64,000 nt of DNA from Liolophura sinensis (Eukaryota > Mollusca > Polyplacophora > Chitonida > Chitonidae). The position numbers and the translations under genes are program-made. Below the pieces are notes generated by a model that worked only from the letters and a program-made list of their open reading frames with translations, made no database searches and was not told the DNA's origin. The DNA lies in assembly GCF_032854445.1 (NCBI RefSeq), contig NC_088303.1:27693265-27757264 (forward strand), written 5' to 3'. Positions within the stretch are counted from its first letter, which is position 1. Every line of letters starts with the position of its first letter. This document shows positions 1 to 12,367 of this stretch, piece after piece.

Positions 1-792
1 GTACAGCACGAATGAAAAAGAGACACACTTTAAGTGACAAGGGCCTTAGGAAAGGAAGTCCTATAGGTTTGCTCATATGTGTTGTTACGTTTTTACTTAT
101 TTAGTGTCTGCTTGTTCATTAGTCTTTTTAACACTAACCTTCTATTGGCTGTGTATTTTTTTTAAACCCGGCAAGTTTATAGAGGATCTATAATGTTTAC
201 TTGATATTTTTGTAGAGAAAAGGAAAAAAAAAAAAAAGTGATGCCCAAGTATTTTTGTGAATGTTCGTGACATTTGCTCTGAGCTATGCTATATATACCT
301 CTGCTTGGTGAATTTTTAATTGAGGTTTGCGAAATGTATACCTACATGTATATTGAAAGGAATCCAAATGAAAGTTGAATTATGACCGTTTAGGTTGTCG
401 AGGTGTAACTTGTAATAACCCGTGCCGGTCCATTCTTGATACTAGGTGTTAAAGGCCGATGTAAGTCCAATAAGGTTACCCAGGATTACAGTCCATGTCA
501 TGCGGGACACTATAACTCAGCAGTTCCCTTAGGTCACAAGCGAGCACAACCGATGAGGGATTTGCACTTTTAGGTTAGCTGTGGGGCGGATTTTCAGAAT
601 TGTGCAAATAATCGTAGTGTCCAAATCAGGGTATAATCCAGTATACAGATTTATGTGTTGCCCCCCCCCCCCCCCCCCCAAAAAAAAAAACATCCCTACA
701 CAGGTTGCCATGTGCATTGGCAAGAGCTTGTCTATAAAATGTGATGTTAGCTGATTCAAATCTGAAGTTGTGTTGTTCTTCTATCAGTTGGA
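1..792. other. Left-edge intergenic DNA
   Basis: I see no convincing exon here on either strand. The only distinct structure is the C/A homopolymer at 661-690. A SINE begins at 793. Confidence 0.5.
661..690. repeat. Homopolymer run, C19 then A11
   Basis: Nineteen C residues are followed directly by about eleven A residues. Long mononucleotide runs like this are unstable and easily misassembled, so the exact lengths should not be trusted. Confidence 0.9.
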
Positions 793-1041
793 TTTATTTA
801 TTTATTTATTTGATTGGTGTCTTACGCTGTGCTCAAGAATATTTCACTTATTCGACGGAGGCCAGCATTATTGTGGGAAGAAACTCACGGCCATCTGCAG
901 GTTGCTGAAAGACCTTCCCACGTACGGCCGGAGAGGAAGTCAACAGGAGCTGGACTTGAACTAACAGCGACAGCATTGGTGAGAGACTCCTGGATCATTA
1001 CGCTAGGCTTGCGCGCTAACCAACTGAGCCACGGAGGCCCC
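793..1041 (-). mobile_element. tRNA-derived SINE, full-length copy
   Basis: Read on the minus strand, the element starts with a tRNA-like head. An A-box-like TGGCTCAGTTGG lies near its 5' end and a B-box-like AGTTCAAGTCC lies about 70 bases further on. A conserved central domain follows, then a body containing GAATATTTCAC on the plus strand, and an (AAAT)n tail seen as TTTA repeats at 793-810. It is about 250 bp. This is the best copy for defining the family in the window. I do not assign it to a named SINE superfamily. Confidence 0.85.
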
Positions 1042-1596
1042 TATAGCAACTGGACTTGTGTTAAGCCGGGCTCCCACGAAGGAATTTGTCGTATCGAAAG
1101 TAGGATGGAAATAAATTCTGTGAGACGCATTATCAAATAGCGCATATTCTACATTTTTGGTTATGGTTGAATTCAACTGGTCGACTTAACAGTTGCACGG
1201 TGTGAACGTGGCCTTAGTTTGTTCAGCTTTGCTAGGTCGGGCCGTGGGCTTCGAACAACAATACATAACCTAGCGTATATGCGATTATATGGCACTGACC
1301 TCTGTATATTATATATAGGGCGTGAAAAGCAACTATCGATTGAAATTTTAAAACTCATGACGCCGGATGTTCATATCAAATATATTCCAACAGATCTAGT
1401 TCAGGTTTTGTATTGCATACATAAAGCTCATCTTGGTGAAACAGTTGTCCTGCATTATAAAGTAAATTCGAGTTTTGCTGATTACCAAATTTTCAAGTGT
1501 CGAATAATAAGGAAGCACGACAAACAATCGAGGTAGTAGTGTTGGACATTTTGTATGGCATGTGACATGAGAATACTGCACAGATAATAAGTGTAC
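1042..1596. other. Region downstream of the coiled-coil gene
   Basis: This stretch follows the stop codon of the minus-strand gene at 1597 and probably holds its 3' UTR. I found no clear minus-strand AATAAA before the SINE. Open frames here have no recognisable composition. Confidence 0.4.
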
Positions 1597-4500
1597 TTAA
1601 ACAGCCGCCTCCCTCAACTCTCCTTCCGAATCTTCATGGTCGTCAAATAACTGGAAGTCTTCAACATCTGTGTGAGCGTGTATTCCGGGATCTATACCTT
1701 GTTCCCGACACAGTCGTTCCAATTCTCTGACGTTGGATTTGGAAAGGCGAAGGTATCCACAATTAAGCATGGCCAGAGGGTCAAAAGTGACCTCTTTATA
1801 CTGAGATTTGTACGCGCCTAAAATGTCTGAGAGCATTTCCAGTCCGGACACCCTCCTCTTGGCGTTATGATGATGTAAAGTTCCCGAGGAACCCGTCTTA
1901 CTAACGCTGCTTCTCCGGGCTAAATCGACAGATTGTCTGCAACACAAAGTAAAAAATTACCATCATTGCGTGCAGTCATACTTATAGGGTGCAATCGCTT
2001 TAGCATCCAAAATGACCAAGAAATGACAATAGGAAGATCACACTTTCTGACGATTTATTGCAGCTCGTCATTTCCTCGAAGTAGGGGTGCTTGGTGTTGG
2101 GAATGTCTTTAAATACATTTGTGGAATTTGGTTCAGAATAATTTGGTTATGACCGGGCGACGAAATCGCCAGTTACATGATCAACTGAAATGTCGGCCAC
2201 TTGTATGGTTATTAAATTGCTCCATCTGTCACAGCTTAACAGTTAGTGCATGTGCAAATATCACAACAGAATGTCTTAACTTCGCTGTAGGAAATCCAGA
2301 GGAAGATAGTTTCACAAACATTTTGCAGTTATCAGCTGAATATTGTTACTTCGTCAAGTTTGTTAGTGCATCATTGTTTCCTCTAAATCCCTCGGTCCGT
2401 ACATTTGTTCTTTGGTGTTATTTAGACATTCTAAAATAGAAGTGTGTCTTTACATTTACATTACAATAAATCTCGTGTATAGTTTTGTTCTTTTTTAACT
2501 TGACTGAAGGCCAGAATAATACATACCTTCTTTGGTGCAGCAAAGATTGCAATTCCTTCATCAGGGCTGGATCCTCGTGAAGCTTCTGTAGGTGAGGAAG
2601 GGCTGCGTGGCGCTGCGAGTTGCTGGCTCGACTGATCGGAGCTGCGCCGTGTTGCTGAAAGAAAAAAGATGCAGAATCAAGTCCATTAATCATATATATA
2701 CATGACAATGATGTCTGACGCAGAAACAGTAACTATTGGAATACTAGTACTAAATGGCCCGAGGCCTCAGGCACTCATGTATATATACATATGTTTTCAG
2801 AAAGGGTACCATATCATGACAGTGGAAATGTGCTTTATTTTCTATACGCATATATCACTGTAAAATTAAAGCAGCGATGACAGTTTGATAATCGGCAAAT
2901 GGTCATATGTATTCGGTAAAATCAGGTCTCTTATCTACTTAGCTCAGTGGGTTTTTTTCTGCAATTTATTTATATATATGTATGTATATACCTTGCGTTC
3001 AATGGCCATTTCCTTGATTTTAGCCGACAGCTCTGCTGGATCGAACACGTAGTCGTCTACTTTTTCGACCAGGTGTATGAACAGATCCAGAATTCTCTGC
3101 TGTTCCTCCATTTCTTCCCTGGAGAACATCTGGCCGCTGATCGACTCTCTCCTAATGGAGCCACGATGGCTCGGGATCACCCCATGTTTGATCAGGTCCG
3201 CTGGGGTCAACGATCGCCGATGGCTTTGTTCTGCTGGCTGGTGCTCTTCCCCTTTCCGCTCGCCCGTGTCTTTCACACTGGCTTGTCTTGGAGGCTGATC
3301 CTGAACCGTGGTCACCTTCCCTTTGCCTTTGAAGGTCGTTTTTTTGACCGGACTCTCTGGTCGCGCTGATGGACCGGGCTTGTCTTCCTTTATGTCACTT
3401 TGTCCAGATTTAGAGGCAGGCCTCTCGCTTTGTATTCTTTTTGGAGGCAAGGCGTGAGGAGTTGGGGTCGTGATGTTACTGACCCTACCCGACGCTTCCT
3501 CTTCCGGTTTAATAAACGCTTGAGCCCTGATCTGTCGGATACTGCTAGCGGCCGACAGGTTTGATCGACTTCCAGCCCTAAAGCCGCCAAAAATGATTAA
3601 TCATTCTTTCAGACAGACGGGCCTATTTGCATTCCATTTGTTGGAATGGCCCACGAGAAAACATATGCTCTAAAACAACAACATCGAGAAGAACCACACT
3701 TCATGCATGGATGAAGGTGAGTCTGGAACATATATAGAGAGGAAAGTATAGGTCATACAAATGTCCACATTGGAAATAAAATACCGACACAAGTGCATGA
3801 CAAGGTTATTAGACCAAGTCTGAGACTGTACAGTACCAGACAGTGTATACAGTGAAAGCTATGAGAATAACAAATCTTGATACTAAATTAAATTATACCT
3901 TTATTCCGGAATGAAGAGCTCAAAATTCCACGAACCGGTCAAGTCTGCGGTATTTGACAGTTTCCAGGAACGAGTGGCATTAATTTACGAGAGCTGTTTC
4001 TTTCAGGCCAATATTCTTTGCTCAGAAAATTAATGTTCCAATTTAACACGCCTCTGGTGATGGGTAAGGTGGAGTAAGTTTTATACGTTTTCACACCTAT
4101 ATACACTCTGGATAAAGAAGGTTGTCCTGGTTGCAGTGCGGACATTTGGATTAGTGGACGAGTTGTAGCTGAAGTTACAATAGCGTGCATGAAAAATTTC
4201 TATGGAAGCTTTTATGGCCTGTATAACAGTATGGCCTGTGTATCGTTGATAAAAATCCCTCTAGGATACATGTCAGTATATGTTCGCACCACAAACGTAA
4301 AGTCATATGAAAAGGTCATTTGTAAAGCCTTACAATTCAACGTGTCTTTTGCAGACATTTTTTTACCTTTATGACTTTCGTGAAGAAATGTAATCAAAGC
4401 GTGACAGCGATACTTCTATCTTTGAATTCGACTTATCGGTGGAATACGAGTTCGAAATGTGAATTGGATGTCATGCTTAAATTACGGTCTTCCCTGCAAG

Positions 4501-6485
4501 GTTGAATTCAAAACTGCTTCTCTCTTACATGTTTCCAGCTTTATTTACTATTTATATATTATAAATAATTACTTTGAGAACTGGTGTTGAAAGTTGGTTT
4601 GGAAATAGGTCTAGCGATTTTCGACTTGGATCTCCCCTTCATGGTCTATGCTATTCCTGCAGTCCAGTGTGGACCCCGAATATATATCTTGTTGGTAAAC
4701 AATTATTATTGAACGGTAAAAAAGAGCATACCCCACAATTACGACACTGTTTATTGACACTGAAATGCATTCTCAGAAACTGAGAGGTTAAAGCAAGGAA
4801 ACATGACTGGTTGACACGGTGTCACTATAATGTGATTGGGTGGGTGTCATGCCTGGTGTCATCAGCATGATAGTTCAGTGGCGGCAGCACTTTGGCAGCA
4901 TGGACTGGCCCTGCCACAAGTAGACACAATATGTACACGTACCTAATGACTCAGCGTCGTCACGTGTATGACTGAAAAATTGTTCAGTACGACATTCAAC
5001 CCCGAGCATTCCTACATGCATTCCCAGGAAACCCCAGGTGTGGAGAGTCGCCATTTTTGTATCACAACATGTTTTAAATAAAACGTGTGTTTTTCTCGAG
5101 CTGCTTAAAGTTGCTCGTGAACAAGCCACATGTTTGCGGTCGAGTGCCTTCCTCGGTAATATTATTCCCTCCAAAAGTCAAAACTATGGAAGCCGGATAA
5201 GACCATTATAGTACCATCGTTCTATCATTCCATCGCCCCATGGTGGAGCGAAGCCAGCCTTGTACCATTGCTTCGTGTCGTCGTGCTATCGCTTTGTGCT
5301 ATCTTGCCATCGCTGGTACGGTGGCGCGATGATGGCCTTATTCAACGTCCATGCACAGTCTTTCTCCAGTCCTTGCTCTGACATCAGATAGCAACGAGAC
5401 AAGAACCCGGCTTTCACCAAGATTGTCTTGCGATAAACAATCCATGACGTAATTAACTTTTGGCTTTACTGTTTTATAACAATGTAAGGTTATCCGACAA
5501 CTACATTTACTTACATTCTTTTGGCGACGGCATTCTCCAATAATAAATTGCTGTTACTTTTTTGTTCCTGGAGTTGACTGTGTTTCTTCTTAAGTTGGGC
5601 GCATTCACGGCTAGAAACACACCAGATAGCGAGAGAGATAAATACACCAATGGGCTCAGTTGTTCAAAAGTGTACCGGTATTAGGCCCAATAGTAACGTT
5701 AGCCCAGACCAAAGTTCCATTTACTTTGTATCATAGGATGAGACTGGTATTAAGATTTAAGCCTGGCTTAACTGTAATACACTTCTGAAGCTTTCCTTTG
5801 TGTCTTGAACACATGTACGTAATTGAACAGGCCCAATACAAAACCATGCAACTGTAATAGGCTTTTTAAGCCTCGTCTCCTAATTTCTGCATGCTCTAAA
5901 ATCGTTACATATCTCGGCAATGTTTATTTTATTACTTAGTTGTTTGAGGTTTTCGTGCTTGAATTCAAATTTACTTATTTATTTATTTATTTATTTACTT
6001 ATTCATTTGATTGGTATTTCACGTCGTACTCAAAGATATTTTACTCATACTGCAGCGGCCAGCAATATGGTAGGAGGAAACCGGGGAAACCCACGATCAT
6101 CCGCAGGTTGCTAATAGACCTTCTCACGTACAGCCGGAGAGCAAGTCTGCATGAGCTGAACTCACACCGACTACATTGGAGAGGGGCGCCTGGGTCATTG
6201 GGTCGTGCTGTCACGCCAACCACCTCGGCCCAATTCAACTGTACAAGTTGAAAACCACCAAGTTAAGACTAATGAAGCCTAGATGACTCAAGTCTAAGTG
6301 TATGTACACGTATGCAGACCTGTACATGCACATGGATGAAAAAGCAATGCTTACTTTATAGCTTTCAGTGAGGTGCCCATACTCCTGTCCAACACGCTTT
6401 TCTCTCGCATATACATGCGACCTTGCACCGCACCCGCTCTCTTCTGTCTGTCATCGTCAGTGCCATGTACTTTTGACATGTTCAT
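1597..6485 (-). CDS. Uncharacterised coiled-coil / low-complexity protein, 5 exons, 426 aa
   Basis: Exons in transcript order are 6485-6355, 5610-5515, 3577-2992, 2654-2527 and 1936-1597. Every junction is GT-AG and keeps phase (2, 2, 0, 2). The ATG at 6485 opens MNMSKVHG; the frame continues upstream only to a GTG, so this is the first ATG, with a second possible start two codons on. Exon 2 encodes a short Lys/Gln/Leu-rich coiled coil (RECAQLKKKHSQLQEQ). Exon 3 is basic and Ser/Pro-rich, then becomes helical (SREEMEEQQRILDLFIHLVEK). The last exon is the most protein-like part (FDPLAMLNCGYLRLSKSNV) and ends in an acidic tail. There is no signal peptide or membrane segment, so an intracellular role is likely. 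I do not recognise the family with confidence; similarity to the uncharacterised vertebrate C16orf78-type proteins is only a vague recollection. The gene structure is much surer than any function. Confidence 0.8.
5969..6231 (-). mobile_element. tRNA-derived SINE copy in intron 1 of the coiled-coil gene
   Basis: This is the same family as 793-1041 and in the same orientation: a TTTA-rich tail at 5969-6005, the body, and a diverged tRNA-like head ending near 6231. It lies in the 5611-6354 intron of the minus-strand gene, in sense orientation with the transcript. The A-box end is degraded. Confidence 0.8.
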
Positions 6486-6599
6486 TTTGACGGACACGTG
6501 TTCACAAGGAAATTCCTTGTCTACTTCATACACGAAAAATCACATACATCATGCAGTATCGTCAGAGCACAACAGATTCGACGCGGACAGAAACTGGAG

Positions 6600-6745
6600 G
6601 CTATATTGTGACGTTGACAATTGGTGACGTCATCCTGGTTTCAGATTAGCAATTCATTGGCGTGACCAAACGCGCACATCACAAGTGACGTAGCGTCAAA
6701 CTGTGACGCTACGTCACAGTGACGCTATGAACTGTGACGCTATAT
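6600..6745 (-). promoter_or_regulatory. CRE-rich promoter of the coiled-coil gene
   Basis: Directly upstream of the ATG at 6485 is a perfect CRE palindrome TGACGTCA at 6625-6632 and a related GTGACGT at 6608. A perfect 14-bp inverted repeat follows (arms 6685-6698 and 6704-6717, 5-base loop) built from TGACG half-sites. TGACGCTA is repeated again to about 6735. A TATATATAG reading on the minus strand near 6730-6738 could be a TATA box. CRE sites bind CREB/ATF/CREM-type bZIP factors. Promoter assignment is inferred from position and site density. Confidence 0.65.
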
Positions 6746-9344
6746 ATACATGTCACGATTTGAAGTGCGAACAGACTGTACGAGTTGACATATAATATAG
6801 AACCTATGAGCAATTTGACTGGATCATTTAATATTTGTTAATTCATGAATACTGCATTTGCCATGGACTTTGTCCAGTCAATCATGCAGGCCTGTTTCTA
6901 AATGTGAAGGACATCAAAATAATGTGACATTGGAACATTGTCCTGCCTCAGCGCCATCTGGTGAGAGATGAAAGAAACAAAGGTCTTTATATAAAGAATA
7001 CATATTATCCACCGGGAAGTATGGCATTAATAGCATGATATACGGAAAATCTCAATCCTTGTTCCTTTTTGAGGGAATATAGAGGTATATAGGGTGGGAC
7101 ATATACCCGTTAGCTTTTCTCTCAATTATCTCTCGTGCATGGATTCATTTTCATTCTTGGACACAATTTTTTGGATTCACCTGTTTCCAACGTTTTCTCA
7201 GCTGTGAAGCCAAATAGTGGGTGAAGATGCTCTCTTTGTGTGGTCTTGCATGAAGTTCGCTGGAAAACGCGGGCATAAATGCCTTATGTGCCTGCGTGAC
7301 ACGTGTGGGAGTTAACCAGTTACTTCATTGTTTCCTCATGGCACTCTTGGTTTCCTCTACCTATAATACTGTAAGCCGCAGTGTAAGAATTGTTGAGTAC
7401 ATGACATTAAAATAAGTCAAATAAATAAATTCATACAAATTTCATTTCCCTCCATAATGACAGCCTTCATCTAAACCTTTACGTGTATACGGTATAGCCT
7501 ATACCCAATACATACTTAATCCCATTTTTTCACTTCATAAATTCCAGTTAAAGTTTTGTCAAGTTCAGTAAGTGTAATATTTTCATTTTGTTTCATGCAC
7601 CGCTGCCTAGTTTCCTCGCAAACCCGTGAACCTTATTTCACTATAACTTAATTGATCCGTTTTCTATACAGTAGGACTGGAAGACAACTTCTTGTCAAAA
7701 TGAAATAATATGTATATACAAACAAAACAACTGAAAACAAGCATTCTGGAAACATTGCTTGCGCAATACATTGCACCTCTACCGGTTTGAGCACTCAGAA
7801 TAATAGTTAGATCGAAGTCAATTAACAAGAAAATAAAACCCGCCATAAATTTGTTGAACATGAACGAAACGCGTCCAAACTTGAACTTGGTCTGTAACAT
7901 GTCTCGGTGAGCCATGTGCCAAGTTTGAATTCGTTATAACCATCATTTAGAGGGGGGAAATCCGGAATGCTGTTACTGTCCATGCATATACATGACAAAG
8001 CGGTCATAATTTCGCTGAAAACGACTGACAAAATAGCGCTCGAACTGTATCGAAAAATTGTTGAAAAATAAAAAAAAAAGAACAACAAAGTGCCAAAAGA
8101 GGATAAAACAAACATATTTTTTCTCGAAACATAAACCTGTTTGAAACTCTAACTTGAGATGTAACTCGTCGTCGTGAAGCTGTATGCTAAATTCCAATAC
8201 CATGGACCGTGCTCTCCTTATGCAGAGGTTCGTACCCGTAGGTCTACTTCACCGATGTTGGTTAGTAAGCCTACTGTCTGACGAGGAGAGGATACATGAA
8301 CCGCTAAAGCAGATTCGTGAGGGACGTACAGTCCCAGGGGAGTAAGAAATCTACATGTGACGTAGACATTTTTTTTCCGAACAGCGAGCTCAAATGGGTA
8401 TATGCCATATTGGTGAAAGACAAGTGATCCTATATATCGACCTTCATATAAGACAACCCAATCGTCCCAACGAAAGTTGTTGATTGCTTATATTGGCATG
8501 GAGAGTGGAGGGGATCGAGAGAATCTCGAAATTTCCGTATCCCAAGCGGGGATTGCAGATACTGAAACCTCTTATGTCTGAAACATTGAAAGCTAACCAT
8601 CTCAACCGTGCTGGGTCCCTGTATTAAATAAAGTACGGTACAGTATACATGTTCATCTACACCGGATCTGCCCTAACATGAGAAAAGCAAATTTGAACGC
8701 GACGTTAGATCACAAGCAAAGAAATATCAACATCCCCCCCACCCTCCCAAGAACGCGAAACACTTAATTTGTCCTCTCTGAATACAGATTGTATGTCTAC
8801 TCTGTAGCCCTTGTATATGTTTCCGTGTAACATTTCATGTGTTTATTTGATTAGATTTGGTGGGTATTTTACGCTGTGCTTATTAACTTTGCACTTAAAA
8901 TATATGACGATGGTGTGCGGGTGTACGGGTGTATGGAAGGTAGCCCTAACCATGTCTATAAATTGCCGTTTGTTTACGGACAACGCTCCATCGTCAGGTC
9001 AGCCCATACAGCCAAAATGCCTTGTGTCCATCTTGTGTGTAATTTGTCAACTGAATATCACACGGTCGATTGTTTTAAGATGAAGCTTTACCATGCACAT
9101 AAACGGTTGACCTGTCAATGTCGGGTTTGAAGAGTTGTGTCCTTATTTCCACAAAAAGAATCAAAGAAGCACACGCACATAACACACAAGCAAAACAAAT
9201 GCTTCGCCCTCGTAAAGTGCCAACTTGAATGTAAACAATGATGAGTGTTTGGAGAAGCAACCGCAAGCATACCTTCTATACTCATTACATCGCAAAGTAG
9301 AGAGCGGTGCACCCTCTGTAAGGAGTATAACATACCACTATTGC
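6746..9344. other. Intergenic region
   Basis: No exon with support was found. A degraded SINE tail on the plus strand is likely around 7340-7430 (GAGTACATGACATT followed by CAAATAAATAAA), and another SINE fragment on the minus strand around 8841-8884. A 47-codon plus-strand ORF at 8202-8345 is described under findings. Overlapping minus-strand ORFs at 7664-8203 have compositions I cannot relate to any family. Confidence 0.4.
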
Positions 9345-9545
9345 CTATGGCACGCTAACTAATCCGGGACGATCAATGTGAGTTCAAGTCCAGCTCAAGC
9401 TGGCTGTGCGTGAGAAGATCTGTAAGCAACCTGTGGCTGGTCGTTGGTTCCCCCCTCCCCTGCAACGGCTTCCTCCCACCACAATGCTGGCCGCCGTTGT
9501 ATAAGTGAAATATCCATGAGTACGGCGTAAAATACTAATCAATAC
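9345..9545 (+). mobile_element. tRNA-derived SINE, plus orientation, degraded head
   Basis: The B-box-like GAGTTCAAGTCC at about 9380, the central domain and the body ending near 9545 are all readable on the plus strand. The A-box end is poorly conserved. It forms an inverted, tail-to-tail pair with the copy at 9694-9939. Confidence 0.75.
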
Positions 9546-9693
9546 CCTGAAGATTCCTCGGTTAGGTTGAGGCACTCCGAGCGCCCTAATTAGCAAACCA
9601 CCGTCATTCACCCGTTATCTTAAAGAACATTTCCATGGTTTGGGGATTTGTAATGTTAGCGTAGTTTACCTTAAATCTCATTTTCGGCTCGTT

Positions 9694-9939
9694 ATATATA
9701 TGATTGGTGTTTTACGCCGTACTCAAGAATATTTCACCTATACGACGGCGGCCAGCATTATGATGGGAGGAAACCAGGGGAAACCCACAACCATCCGCAG
9801 TTTGCTGCAGACCTTCCCACATACGACTGGAGAGGGAGCCAGTATGAACTAGACTTGAACTCATAGCAACCGCATGGTTGAGAGGCTTCTGGGTTATTAA
9901 GCTGCGCTAGCGCGCTAACGACTGTGCCACGGAGGCCCC
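9694..9939 (-). mobile_element. tRNA-derived SINE, near full length, minus orientation
   Basis: A well-kept copy: the body starts with TGATTGGTGTTTTACGCCGT at about 9700, and the tRNA-like head ends at GCCACGGAGGCCCC (plus strand) near 9939. The tail is replaced by a short AT repeat. Confidence 0.85.
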
Positions 9940-10943
9940 CCCACTTCGGTTCATTAGACAGGATGCATGGACATGTCGTACTGGTAACTTAAAACTACAT
10001 GTACTAGCAAAATTATACATGGATCAACCCAAATTGATGCCACCTTTGATGATTGACAATGGAAAGAACACTAACAAGTTTGAAGGAATTACAGATTTAC
10101 TTCTGTAAAGATATACAGACATCAAAGGCAAACAACGACAGAATGTTTTGATATACAGCTTATCATGGCTAACGACTATACATCCGTGGAGAAAAAAAAA
10201 AAAACGATCATAATCCAAAAATTTACACAATGTGCATAAGGCCAAGTGATTTAGTTCGGTCATGTCAACCAGTAAGCAGATTAAAATACACAGTCCATTT
10301 ATATCATTAAATGCTGAAGAAGAATCAGAAGGACTGGCTTGTTGTACCCAGAAAAAATGCCAAGGATTGCAAGAATTTGGCTCTCTTCAAATGAGAAGCA
10401 TTACCGGGTACAACAACACTTCTCACGAAACTGAGACGGCCCAACAAGAAACCTTTTCTGCCTATTTTTGTGTTCTGCTCTTCAAGGTCAAAGAAGCCTG
10501 ATTCAAAGTCACAGCAATAGTATATTCACGTCACCTCTGACGCAACCACTTCAGATCAGAAGGCATTAAAGATGACTCTTACGAATGAAATTCTGTTAAT
10601 GTGGTACAAAACATTAAGCAGAAATCGATTTCAACGGCTAATCATGCAACGTGAGAGAAAGAGATAATTGCACACAATTGCATACACCGAATTTTTTTAA
10701 AAAAAAGGAAGAATTTCTGTTCTGGTATCTCGTGCAGAGAGGAAAGAGTTCGCTTCTTTCTCTAGTCAAGTCTTCTGGACACTGACTAAACTATCTACAG
10801 TACAGACGAATAAAACAATGCCACATCCATCTCTAAAGCAAGTGCACTCAATATTGTACAAATTTTTAGTTTAATCTTTAACACTTTCAACATAATTTCG
10901 GCAATATCATCACAGCACCTCCTTTCTGAAGTTGTTATTCTTG

Positions 10944-10988
10944 CATATTTAGTGCTTCCTCACTGAAACACTATGTATACATGTACCA
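10944..10988. repeat. 45-bp repeat, left copy flanking a SINE
   Basis: The sequence beginning CATATTTAGTGCTTCCTCAC recurs at 11251-11295 with four mismatches, directly on the other side of the SINE at 11001-11247. A shorter relative lies at 13206-13240 in PARP2 intron 16, so this is probably a dispersed repeat rather than only a target-site duplication. Confidence 0.7.
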
Positions 10989-11000
10989 CCCAATACCATA

Positions 11001-11247
11001 TTTATTTATTCTATTGGCATTTTACACTCTACTCAAAAATATTTTACTTATATGATGGCAGTCAGCACTATGGTAGGAGGAAACCAAGCCGAGTCCATAG
11101 GAAACCCTCGACCATTGGCAGGTTGCCGACAGGCCCTTCCACTTACGGCAAGAGAGGATGCCAGCATGAGCTGAACTTGAACTCACAGGGACTGCATTGG
11201 TAAGAGGCTCCTGGGTCTCTCACTAGCCAACTAAGCGACAGACCCCT
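11001..11247 (-). mobile_element. tRNA-derived SINE, diverged full-length copy
   Basis: The tail TTTATTTATT, body and tRNA-like head are all present but more diverged than in other copies. It is flanked on both sides by copies of the 45-bp repeat (10944-10988 and 11251-11295). Confidence 0.8.
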
Positions 11248-11250
11248 CAC

Positions 11251-11295
11251 CATATTCAGTGCTTCCTCACTAAAATACTATGTATACAAGTACCA
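11251..11295. repeat. 45-bp repeat, right copy flanking a SINE
   Basis: Direct repeat of 10944-10988 with 41 of 45 positions matching by eye, in the same orientation. Confidence 0.7.
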
Positions 11296-12367
11296 AGCAA
11301 CAGCAGACAGACACCAAGCTGTCCAATAATTAGTCAATACCGTATGTTGATTTTCATTCTCTTTGGTTGTTATTGAACACCATATTTGTGAATTTCATGT
11401 TGCTAAGTTTGCCCCTCCCTGGGCATGATGATCTTGTACTGGTTGTGTTACTCTTCCCTATAAGACTCATGGGTTCATAGGTACTGCAAGAAGTGGCCCA
11501 AATAGTACAAAATGCTAAGAATAAGGTAATTACTGCCTCAATAGATCTATTTGGTATCCGTGCGGTAATTCACTGGACCCCTACAATACAGAAGGAGAAA
11601 GAGCAGCCACAAAGCAACAATACAGGCTCCACAGAATGCTTTTGAATCACCTAATACATGAATGGGCATGCAATTAAATTTTAGGCTATTTCTCTTCATG
11701 ACAAAGGAAAATGTGCACCTCCCGAAGGGAGTGGGGGGAGGAGGGAACCTATGATATGCTCACTCATGGCTACATTGGCCCCATCATCTTGAACCTTACA
11801 ACTGAACACCGTACAATGTAACATAATGTTTACCAATATGGTGGTACTTTTTGAAATACATAAACTTATGTATATAAGTCTGATATGCTAAAATGGACAG
11901 TATAGTTAAACAACATGCATTATACTCTACCAGTGCATGAAATGTGTCATTCATAGAATCATCAACTAAAGCTTCTTATTTCCTGCCCTATTGCAACATT
12001 ACAGACACTGATTGCTCCGGTATATAGAAAAACCAAGGATCTCTTCCCCAATGACTATGCTTGTATACAAGTCTTTGTGTGTTTGAAAAAAAGAAATCAT
12101 TCTTATAGATTACACAGTAACTACAAACAGTTCACAATTAGAGGTATCTCTACGGACACAAGAACCGCTTTTTTGTATTTGTACAGAAGTATGTGTGGAT
12201 TTGAAAAACAAACACAAATAATTCTTCACAGCTTTCTACAGAAGCTACCAACAGTAACAAGACGATGCACTGTGGGCACAAGAACTGCTCTTAATTCTTC
12301 TTCTCCACTCTGTAAAGCTACATGTAAGTCAGTCACTGTTTATCACTGAGGCAGTGTCTTAATGGTT

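Larger units (their letters stand above)
9940..12367. other. Region downstream of the PARP2-type gene
   Basis: The 3' UTR of the minus-strand PARP gene should start below 12368. I could not identify a convincing minus-strand poly(A) signal outside the SINE at 11001-11247. No other exon is supported. Confidence 0.4.

Noticed and set aside
969-1041. tRNA gene
   Set aside because: The tRNA-like box A and box B belong to the SINE head. The structure is degraded, and the same sequence recurs with the SINE body at many sites.
5195-5330. Tandem repeat of CCATCG/CTATCG words
   Set aside because: The motif recurs without a fixed period; it was treated as low-complexity sequence.
7664-8203. Overlapping minus-strand ORFs as an exon cluster
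   Set aside because: No phase-compatible splice sites and no recognisable protein composition.
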